A DNA stretch of 64,000 bases from contig NZ_PWAA01000065.1 of NCBI RefSeq assembly GCF_003031585.1, forward strand, positions 82,202 to 146,201, read 5' to 3'. Made by a program: the position numbers and the translations under genes. Position 1 is the stretch's first letter, and the number at the start of each line of letters is the position of its first letter. The notes under the pieces are model-generated. The model made no database searches. It saw only the letters and a list, made by a program, of their open reading frames with translations, and was not told where the DNA came from. This document shows positions 56,396-63,061 of the stretch, piece by piece. The stretch comes from Thalassobius sp. I31.1. GTDB taxonomy: Bacteria > Pseudomonadota > Alphaproteobacteria > Rhodobacterales > Rhodobacteraceae.

Positions 56396-57208
56396 TTACA
56401 GCAAAGACGTCCTGACCTCGCGGTTCGAGATGATCAGTTCCCGCGCTTCCGTTCCGCCCCCTTTGGAGATCGAGTAGTTCAGGCGGACCTCATCCATATG
56501 GAACGCGGCAAAGGTTTCCCGAATCTCTGGCGTGTCATTGATTGAGAGAAGGAATGCGCCTTTGATCCCGGCCAACTGATCCGCCATTTTCGCGAACTGA
56601 TCACGGTCAAACATACCCTTGCCATAATCGTTCTCGCCCCCGAAATACGGCGGATCGAGATAGAACAGCGCGTGATCGGTATCATACCGATTGATCAGAT
56701 CAGACCAATCCAGCATTTCAAAGACCACACCATCAAGGCGTTCATGAGCAGCATCGAGGATTGGTTCAAGACGAGACAGACTGAAGCGCGGACCATGGGT
56801 CGGCGCGACACCAAAAACCCCGTTCACCTGACCACCAAAGGCCAGTCGTTGCAGATACAAGAAACGCGCAGCGCGTTCGAGATCCGTCAGGGTTGTCGGA
56901 TCGATAGAACGCAGGCGTTCAAACTCCCGACGCGATGCCAGTTGAAACCGCATCACTTCCATCAGCTGCGGATAATGGCGTTGCAGGATCCGGAACAGGT
57001 TGATGATCTCACCGTTCAGGTCGTTCGCAACTTCGAGCCTCGGACGCCAGGACCGGCGCAGAAACACGCCGCCCATACCGACGAAAGGTTCGATGTAAGC
57101 CTTGTGCGGGATCGTATCGATCCGCTCGATCAGTGTTTTATGAAGAGCTTTCTTTCCGCCCAGCCATGGGGCGACAGGTGCGGCAGCGCGCACTTTTTCC
57201 ATTGTCAT
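56396..57208 (-). CDS. dam: Phage Dam-type adenine-N6 DNA methyltransferase
   Basis: A class D12 methyltransferase of 270 residues with the SAM motif PWLGGKKAL near residue 13, IEPFVGMGGVFLRR, and the catalytic DPPYFGG near residue 187. Dam enzymes usually methylate GATC; the target here is unknown. No restriction enzyme is adjacent. It is the first gene of the pair with the HEPN gene. No good ribosome site is visible at either ATG (57208 or 57202). Confidence 0.92.
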   Translation of the reverse strand: MTMEKVRAAAPVAPWLGGKKALHKTLIERIDTIPHKAYIEPFVGMGGVFLRRSWRPRLEVANDLNGEIINLFRILQRHYPQLMEVMRFQLASRREFERLRSIDPTTLTDLERAARFLYLQRLAFGGQVNGVFGVAPTHGPRFSLSRLEPILDAAHERLDGVVFEMLDWSDLINRYDTDHALFYLDPPYFGGENDYGKGMFDRDQFAKMADQLAGIKGAFLLSINDTPEIRETFAAFHMDEVRLNYSISKGGGTEARELIISNREVRTSLL

Positions 57209-57237
57209 TACAAGTGATTCCAGAATAAGCCGCTTTC

Positions 57238-57354
57238 ACACTCGCGAGTGTCGGGCGGCGATATCCTACCGGGACGTCGATGCAGCTTTTGATTCAACAT
57301 GGCTGCATGGTGAGCAGTGTTAGAGCACTGCTTACCTCCGCCCCTATTGGGGCG
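57238..57354 (+). promoter_or_regulatory. Hairpin-rich leader between dam and the small phage genes
   Basis: Four successive inverted repeats in about 117 bases: ACACTCGCGAGTGT (57238-57251, 14-bp palindrome), ATGCAGC with GCTGCAT (57280-57308), AGCAGTG-TTAGAG-CACTGCT (57313-57332) and CGCCCC-TATT-GGGGCG (57339-57354). No frame crosses it. It may be an operator region plus structured 5' leader; I cannot assign it to a known riboswitch class. Confidence 0.55.
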
Positions 57355-57437
57355 AGAGAGTTTAAAAAATGTCAGATCAGGACTTCACATCCGCCGCACG
57401 TGCTCCACATGTACATAAGCAAACAGAGGAGAGTGAC

Positions 57438-57641
57438 ATGAGCGGATTTACAAAAGTTTCCCCCGGCCAGGCCTGCAAGGTAGCGGACGCATTCTCCACC
57501 GGCTGGGCATGGCCACAAAAGAACTCAATGGTTCAGGAAGCGCGCGAAGCAGACGGCAGCCTGGTTGCCTATCAGGACAGCGACGGCTTTTTCTGCCATC
57601 ATTCGCTTGCCACCCTCGACCTTTCAAATATCGCGGCCTGA
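57438..57641 (+). CDS. Small phage protein, 67 residues
   Basis: The ATG at 57438 has AGAGGAGAG just upstream; an earlier in-frame ATG at 57369 would add 23 residues. A soluble, uncharacterised protein starting MSGFTKVSPGQACKVADAF, ending SLATLDLSNIAA. Not recognised. Confidence 0.6.
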   Translation: MSGFTKVSPGQACKVADAFSTGWAWPQKNSMVQEAREADGSLVAYQDSDGFFCHHSLATLDLSNIAA

Positions 57642-57693
57642 GCGCCGCACAGGGCCAATTGACCCCAGCGCGTGTTCTCATTACGTTCACGCC

Positions 57694-57987
57694 ATGAAGT
57701 TCCAGCCAGACCTCCCCGCCTCCAAAGGCCCCGGATTCACGCTTTATGTGTACTGCCATCATAAATGCGGAAACTACCGAAGCTTCAAACATGAAGAGGT
57801 TGTTGAGATCTTTGGCGAGGCCGCAACTTTGGGCGACCTGCACAAAAAACTCATATGTTCACATTGCGGGAACCGGTTTCAGGAGGTCAGAATGGTGTAC
57901 TTCGGGATGGCCCATCCGGACCAACCCGTTCACCATAATGGTTCTGACCGTCGGTCACTTCCGCAGCCTTGCGGACTTGATACATAA
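57694..57987 (+). CDS. Small zinc-ribbon-like phage protein
   Basis: 97 residues from the ATG at 57694. CHHKCG (near residue 22) and CSHCG (near residue 57) give four cysteines spaced as in a zinc ribbon. Similar small proteins are common in phage early regions. Exact function unknown. The short gap before it and same strand suggest an operon with the 67-residue gene. Confidence 0.6.
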   Translation: MKFQPDLPASKGPGFTLYVYCHHKCGNYRSFKHEEVVEIFGEAATLGDLHKKLICSHCGNRFQEVRMVYFGMAHPDQPVHHNGSDRRSLPQPCGLDT

Positions 57988-58082
57988 CAACCACGGCTAA
58001 GGTGAAACGCGGCAATCTAGGAAATGATGAGCCACGCACACTGGTAAGGAGCGGAGCAAAGTGCATCTAAAGCGTGTTCGGG

Positions 58083-58856
58083 TTAATTAAAAATGTATGG
58101 ATAAGGTTTCAAAACGTTCCCGGATAGCATACGTGCAAAATTTGCAAAAGTCCTTGTGGGTTGCCCCATGGCGACAGAACAGGCGACGACATTTTTCGTT
58201 TCCAGATCATTTCGAAACCTTTCATGCCACTCAGAAGTGACTTGGTCTCTTTGAACTTTGTGCCTGCTGGTCGGCACAGATCTAACTTCAACTTGAGCAT
58301 GATCAGCCACGCACTCCAGAAAAGGCAACGGCGTGTCAAGCATATCTTCATAAACAAAATGTTGATACTTCAAGTCGTGCAATTGCAGATAGGAATCCCA
58401 AAATGCATTTGATTGGGCAATCATAAAATAACAATGGCAGATCAGATCAAAATCATATTCCACTTCGCGAGACTTCACATGGTGAACCGTCCATTGGCCG
58501 GATTGTATGCTACGGGCGAACGAGATTGCCTGCGCCACCACGTCTCTCCGAGTTAACCGCACAAGAAGACAGTCAAAATTTCGCGAAAAGTGCGTCAGTA
58601 CGTCAAATTTATATTTCAGGGTTATGTAGTGAGCATGTGCAGGGAAAACTTTTATCGAAAAGAAACCGTTTTCGGATCGTGACTTCGTCACCAAGGATTG
58701 AACCAAAGAAGCTCTATCGGACGGACGAGGTTTCCCCAACAAACTCTTTGAAAGCCATTCATCACAGTGACCTAGCAAGCCTGTCTTGTTAGTGAGGTCG
58801 GTGAGCCAATTCGACCCTGAACGTCCCTCTGTAAGAAACAACACTCCTCTGGACAT
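58083..58856 (-). CDS. Stf0-type sulfotransferase
   Basis: About 257 residues from the ATG at 58856 (GGAG upstream). It shows the PAPS-binding 5' loop TEGRSGSNWLTDLTNKTGLLGHCDEW, FFSIKVFPAH, and the 3' phosphate-binding RRDVVAQAISFARSIQSGQW, as in Stf0-family sulfotransferases that sulfate carbohydrates. A sulfotransferase in a prophage could modify surface polysaccharide (lysogenic conversion). AT-rich, so probably acquired from elsewhere. Substrate unknown. Confidence 0.78.
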   Translation of the reverse strand: MSRGVLFLTEGRSGSNWLTDLTNKTGLLGHCDEWLSKSLLGKPRPSDRASLVQSLVTKSRSENGFFSIKVFPAHAHYITLKYKFDVLTHFSRNFDCLLVRLTRRDVVAQAISFARSIQSGQWTVHHVKSREVEYDFDLICHCYFMIAQSNAFWDSYLQLHDLKYQHFVYEDMLDTPLPFLECVADHAQVEVRSVPTSRHKVQRDQVTSEWHERFRNDLETKNVVACSVAMGQPTRTFANFARMLSGNVLKPYPYIFN

Positions 58857-58945
58857 GATTGTGGCTCCAATTCTGCGTTCATCCAATTAAAAACCGCCTT
58901 CTTGCATCCTTTTTAACTCTCTACAACTTGTAATTTGATTTATTT

Positions 58946-59007
58946 GTGACCACGGCAAGGTTCGAACCTGCAACCCACCCAAGAAGGGGTATTCCAGCCA
59001 ACAAAGC
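58946..59007 (-). tRNA. Degenerate tRNA-like sequence (3' half resembling tRNA-Arg)
   Basis: The minus strand contains an intact T-arm, GCAGG-TTCGAAC-CTTGC, preceded by GGGTT and by a short stem ACCC-CTTCTT-GGGT that resembles an anticodon arm with TCT but a 6-base loop, and by TTGGCTGGAATACC resembling a D-loop. No matching 5' acceptor strand (it should be GACCACG) is visible. It is likely a pseudo-tRNA or attachment-site fragment rather than a working gene. Confidence 0.35.
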
Positions 59008-59039
59008 AAGGAATTTCAGGCAAAAGAGCATACCCTAAC

Positions 59040-59246
59040 TCACCATCCGCACACGCGTTCGCCGTAACGGTTCTGGCTGTCGATCACTTCTGCCGCCTGG
59101 CGATCTTCACGCACAACGACAACGGCCACCTCACGCTCAAACCGGATAGGCTTCGCAATATCGCAGAAATCCCCTTCCGGCTTCACGCACCCGCTAACGG
59201 CTAAGGCGGTCAACAAGGTCAGCGTCAGTTTGCTGTTCAGTTTCAC
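59040..59246 (-). CDS. Rz1-like outer-membrane spanin lipoprotein
   Basis: 68 residues from the GTG at 59246 (AGGAG upstream). A lipoprotein signal TLTLLTALAVSGC is followed by a short periplasmic part. Its start lies inside the upstream Rz-like frame in another frame, the classical embedded or overlapping Rz/Rz1 layout. It would span to the outer membrane to fuse the envelope at lysis. Confidence 0.65.
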   Translation of the reverse strand: MKLNSKLTLTLLTALAVSGCVKPEGDFCDIAKPIRFEREVAVVVVREDRQAAEVIDSQNRYGERVCGW

Positions 59247-59418
59247 GATCAATCTCCTTTTTCGTCTGGATGGCTTCGTGCCGCGCCTTCAAAACTTCAC
59301 GCTCTGTATCGCGCCGCTGGTCCCGTTTGGCGTCAATACGGATCCATGCAAGCAGGAAGGCCACAATGGCACTGAGAGCGGCCCAGATCGCCGCTTTGGT
59401 GGGGATGAATTTGAGCAT
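59194..59418 (-). CDS. Rz-like inner-membrane spanin
   Basis: 74 residues: one N-terminal membrane helix (AIWAALSAIVAFLLAWI) then a charged coiled coil (DQRRDTEREVLKARHEAIQTKKEIDRETEQQTDADLVDRL). AGGAGG precedes the ATG. Its end overlaps the Rz1-like gene by about 53 bases. Together they form the phage spanin pair. Confidence 0.65.
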   Translation of the reverse strand: MLKFIPTKAAIWAALSAIVAFLLAWIRIDAKRDQRRDTEREVLKARHEAIQTKKEIDRETEQQTDADLVDRLSR

Positions 59419-59497
59419 GGGACCTCCTGACTATTGTGTTCTAGATGTGTTTAAAATAAGAACCAGGGTGTTTTTAATCCCAAGTTTAGGATTCGCT

Positions 59498-59782
59498 ATG
59501 AAAGCACCACTTATTCTGGCATTTGCCGCTGTGATCGCCATTGCTGGCTGCAATGAAGATGACGAAACAACTGCTTCCTGCACTATGGAAGAACTTCAAT
59601 CAAAGTCTGTTGAGGTAGCCGCTGGCCTGCAAGAGAACCCCGCTATGGCCGCTGAACTTGCTAGCAGTATGGCGGAACTTGCCCCGCGCCTTCAGGAAAC
59701 CCTCGCGTCTGGCGGAGAGCCTGATGAAGAAACACTTGGAGAACTTTGCGCCGCATATGACGAACTGATTGCTAAGTTCTGA
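59498..59782 (+). CDS. Small prophage lipoprotein (moron-like)
   Basis: 94 residues starting MKAPLILAFAAVIAIAGC, a clear lipobox, then an acidic, helix-rich mature part. It lies on the plus strand within an otherwise minus-strand lysis cassette. AT-rich upstream TTTAAAATAAG could serve as its own -10 region. No family recognised; a host-expressed moron is inferred from position. Confidence 0.65.
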   Translation: MKAPLILAFAAVIAIAGCNEDDETTASCTMEELQSKSVEVAAGLQENPAMAAELASSMAELAPRLQETLASGGEPDEETLGELCAAYDELIAKF

Positions 59783-60011
59783 TTCCTACAAAAGGAAGGG
59801 GCCATGTGGCCCCTTCTACCACGACTGGTCCGCGACCACCAAACTGTTTCGCAATCGCATCCAGACCGAACGCAGACGCAGCCAGCGCAAGGCACGGCCA
59901 AGTGATAAACTCAGCCACCCGCAATGCCTGGGCATCATAAACACCCCAGATACAAAACCCGGCCCAGAACAGAGCAACAGTTATCGCAAACTCGCGTTTA
60001 TAGGTTTTCAT
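59772..60011 (-). CDS. Holin-like small membrane protein
   Basis: 79 residues with two membrane helices (FAITVALFWAGFCIWGVY and AEFITWPCLALAASAFGLDAI) and a short polar C-terminus, encoded immediately after the endolysin with 14 bases overlap. Position and layout suggest a holin; sequence family not recognised. The 3' end contains a terminator hairpin and overlaps the convergent lipoprotein gene by 11 bases. Confidence 0.55.
   Translation of the reverse strand: MKTYKREFAITVALFWAGFCIWGVYDAQALRVAEFITWPCLALAASAFGLDAIAKQFGGRGPVVVEGATWPLPFVGIRT
59795..59816 (-). terminator. Terminator of the endolysin-holin transcript
   Basis: GAAGGGGCCA-TG-TGGCCCCTTC, a 10-bp stem with a two-base loop, followed by CTTTTGT on the minus strand. 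It lies inside the last codons of the holin-like gene and also separates it from the convergent lipoprotein gene. Confidence 0.65.
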
Positions 60012-60636
60012 TCCCAGCCTCCTTTCCAAAGAGAACAGTCAGGGCAGACAGCAGACGCCCAACGAACGACAACGAGCCATCCGCTTTCGGCTGGGGCGCG
60101 ATGGTGCTGATTGCCGGTTCCCGCTTTTCTGCCCAATTTTTTGCCTGCATCCGGACTTCTACGACCCGCGCAGACCAGCCGTTGCGGAAGGTCGGCCAAT
60201 GACGCAGACGCTTCATGAAGCTCAGGCGACGATCACAATAGCGATCAATCAGCGCCGCCGCGTCAGCACGCACCGTGCGCGCGAGCGTTTCATTACCGAT
60301 CACGCCGTCAATCGTCGCGCCGATCTCTTTCTGCAGCCAGCGCACAGCACGGGCCGGGCCGCTGTTTACCGCAGCATCGAAGACACAATAGGCCACGCCT
60401 TCAGGCAGCTTATCCGCGTGGATCGCATCCCAGTATTGCACCTGATAGATTGCCGCGACCTCGTTATCTGTGACCTGCCGGACATTCCGAGGGGAAAGCC
60501 CAAGCCGCGCCCGATAGTTGTTATAGGTGCGCTGTGTCACGCCTTTATTGGTTGCACCACCCGGATCTTTGGGGTGGTTCACATAGCCGCCCTCATGGAC
60601 AGCCAGCAGGGCAAATGCCCGCTCAAAACGGTTCAT
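59998..60636 (-). CDS. Phage endolysin, glycoside hydrolase family 108
   Basis: 212 residues from the ATG at 60636 (GGAGG upstream). FERAFALLAVHEGGYVNHPKDPGGATNKGVTQRTY has the catalytic Glu in the EGGY motif of GH108 (lysozyme family), followed by DAAVNSGPARAVRWLQKEIGATIDGVIGNETL, a peptidoglycan-binding-type segment. A hydrophobic C-terminal helix (SFVGRLLSALTVLFG) is present. It hydrolyses the cell wall at lysis. Confidence 0.92.
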   Translation of the reverse strand: MNRFERAFALLAVHEGGYVNHPKDPGGATNKGVTQRTYNNYRARLGLSPRNVRQVTDNEVAAIYQVQYWDAIHADKLPEGVAYCVFDAAVNSGPARAVRWLQKEIGATIDGVIGNETLARTVRADAAALIDRYCDRRLSFMKRLRHWPTFRNGWSARVVEVRMQAKNWAEKREPAISTIAPQPKADGSLSFVGRLLSALTVLFGKEAGNENL

Positions 60637-60703
60637 AGAGTCCTCCATATAAAAGCCCGCCAGCGGCGGGGTGTGTCGGTTCAGGTTTTCGGGTTGAGAT
60701 CAG

Positions 60704-62266
60704 TTAGACGTTTTCGCAGTGCTCAATTATCCAGGCGACATCCGCCCATCGCTTGTTGCTTGTGTCAGGCCCTGGCATGTCCGCAACGACCAAAGCGAAC
60801 TCTCGGCCATCGGCGCGTGTATAGACCCCCAGCGCGTCTGCCTTCGTCACAAAGCCACCCTTGCATGACAGGCTTGCGCCATCCGGAAGCCAATCGTTGA
60901 GAACAGAGGGGCATGAATGCTCGACTGTCTTCCCCGTCGCTGCGAATGTCGGTGTTGCCATGAGGTCTCGCAGTGAAATGCCGCCCGTGGGCGCTGTGTT
61001 GTATCGCGCATCTGTTGAGAGGTGACGCGCGATCAGGGCAGCATCATTCAGCGTCATGATATGACCTGCGCCGGTTGCGCCATCTGGTGTCACCAGATTG
61101 GTGCCCGTCAGGCCCATCGTTCCGATAAATGCCATTGCAGCGGCTTGCCATGAGGCCGCACCGCCGCCGTCGATCTGATCCCCCAGCCAGCGACCAAGGG
61201 CTTTGGCCCACTGCCGGATCCGCCGTGTTGCGAAGTTCACATAATTGGTCATGTTTTCGCCCGGCTCCAGGAGGTGTTCGAGCTCATTCCACGGATCAAT
61301 CAGGATGAACTTGCAGCCTTCACGAACCGCGAGGGTGTAAACCATGCTTTCCAGCCACCCCAAGTGATGATCCGTATCATCCGAGAACGTCAGGTGAACG
61401 AGCCGGAACCTTCTATCGAGATCCGCCTCCGCTTCCTTCCGCTCGGGTGCGCTAAGTTCGTCAAACGCCCGCCCTTTTGACAGCAGGGAGAGGTGATCGC
61501 GAATGCTATGGGCGTGGGTTTCAAACATGATCAACCCCGCTCTGACGTTCTCATGCCGGGTGACGTGATGTGTTAACCAAGTCATGAGGGTGGATTTCCC
61601 GTGACCGGGAATGCCTGTGCCCACGGACATGGTGCCGACCTCAAATGCAAAGCGTTGGTCAGCCGACTTATTACCGGTCCGCAGCACGCGACGATGAGAC
61701 ATAGGCGGTAGGTCTGAAAAACCGGAAATCGTGCCGCCAGGAGGATCAATACGGGTGGCCTTGTTCAGGCAAGACGCCACCTCACCTTCACCATAGGTCA
61801 TCAACACATCGTTGGCGTCTTTGCACCCATCCGGCCAAGTGACATATCGAACATCTTGGCCTTTGAGCAGATTTGCGACGGCCTTGGGCAAGCTTTCCCC
61901 TGCCCGGTCATTGTCGCCGGCCACAATCACAAATGGGCTGTTCTGCAGCCGCTCGGCTTCCTCGATCAGCGCCTCGGTCTTATTGCCCTTTTCTGTCCAA
62001 CCATCAGGCAAAGAAACGCATCGATCAAAGCCCGACTGGATCACGGACAGGCAATCCATTTCGCCCTCGGTGATTACGACCGGCAACTCCGGGTCAGCCC
62101 CCAGCGCATCAGCGTTGTATAGCCCGCGCGTGACATCTTTTGTGCTGCGCCAATTCTTATCTACGGTTCGGAACTTATCAGCGTAACGCTCGCCGTTGCG
62201 GCGATACGGAAAGGCCACGGCCTGACCGAGCCCCGGAAGATCCACCGCCTTGACGCCCATGGCCAC
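60704..62266 (-). CDS. Phage primase-helicase (Toprim plus DnaB-like), N-terminus missing
   Basis: 520 residues. The Toprim part has ITEGEMDCLSVIQSG near residue 65 and VAGDNDRAGE near 113; the helicase has Walker A GIPGHGKST near 217, and FILIDPWNE near 310 as Walker B. Relatives of this T7 gp4/Twinkle-like group carry an additional N-terminal part, often with a zinc finger, which is absent. The frame upstream ends in a stop after only seven codons, at a head-to-head junction with recT. It is probably inactive for priming, perhaps broken. Confidence 0.85.
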   Translation of the reverse strand: MAMGVKAVDLPGLGQAVAFPYRRNGERYADKFRTVDKNWRSTKDVTRGLYNADALGADPELPVVITEGEMDCLSVIQSGFDRCVSLPDGWTEKGNKTEALIEEAERLQNSPFVIVAGDNDRAGESLPKAVANLLKGQDVRYVTWPDGCKDANDVLMTYGEGEVASCLNKATRIDPPGGTISGFSDLPPMSHRRVLRTGNKSADQRFAFEVGTMSVGTGIPGHGKSTLMTWLTHHVTRHENVRAGLIMFETHAHSIRDHLSLLSKGRAFDELSAPERKEAEADLDRRFRLVHLTFSDDTDHHLGWLESMVYTLAVREGCKFILIDPWNELEHLLEPGENMTNYVNFATRRIRQWAKALGRWLGDQIDGGGAASWQAAAMAFIGTMGLTGTNLVTPDGATGAGHIMTLNDAALIARHLSTDARYNTAPTGGISLRDLMATPTFAATGKTVEHSCPSVLNDWLPDGASLSCKGGFVTKADALGVYTRADGREFALVVADMPGPDTSNKRWADVAWIIEHCENV

Positions 62267-62296
62267 GCTTACATCGTACTTCCTTGGTCAAAGGTA

Positions 62297-63061
62297 ATGA
62301 AGACGCGCGATCAGTCCCAAGGCTGGCAGACCGCAAAGCGCTTCGGCAATACTGACAAAAGCCCATGGAAGACCCATGAAGACGAAATGGCGAAAAAGAC
62401 CGCCATCCGCGCCCTGGCTAAATATCTCCCTCTCAGCGTGGAATTTCGTGATGCGTTTGAGACAGACGGTTCCAAAGCTGATTATGCGGCTTTCGCGATG
62501 AACCCAGAGAGTGGACTGGATGTTGAGGGTGCCGCCATCGACGGGGAAGCCGAGGATGTGACCCCTGAGCAGGACACCGCACCGGCTCAAACTGAGGCGC
62601 CAAAGAAGCAGGAGCGCAAACCTGCCCCGAGAAAAGAACAGCCGAAGCCGCAACAGTCAGATGTTACCGAAGATCCGCGGCCCGATGATATCGCCAACTT
62701 CGCAGGGCTGCTGAAGAACATTTCCAATGAACTCGCGGATGCAACCGATCAGGGCGCTGTGGAGGCGGTTTTGGAAATCTACAGTCAACAGATCGATGAA
62801 ACTCAGGGCACGCCATCTTTCGATGAAATCCACAAGGCTGCGGATCAACGTCGCGAGGAACTGGCCAATGGGCAGACACGTTGGCCTTTTATGGGCCAGC
62901 CCGGATTGCAAGCATTTCTCCAAAGCCAAAGGCGGTGCCCCGCGCGATCGCAACATCCGGGATCTTGCTTGGGTGGTTGTGAAATGGGCGGAAGAGGTGA
63001 AACCCGATGTGATTCTGATGGAGAACGTCGAAGAGTTCCTGACATGGGGCCCTGTGTGTGA
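62297..63061 (+). pseudogene. recT: RecT-family single-strand annealing protein, N-terminus missing
   Basis: The recognisable RecT C-terminal part runs from VMKTRDQSQGWQTAKRFG through SPWKTHEDEMAKKTAIRALAKYLPLS to an acidic, proline-rich tail ending around residue 195 (REELA). The first half of the protein, which should precede it, is replaced by the truncated primase-helicase on the other strand. From about residue 195 the frame runs out of frame through a methyltransferase, so the last 60 residues are not RecT. Confidence 0.8.
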
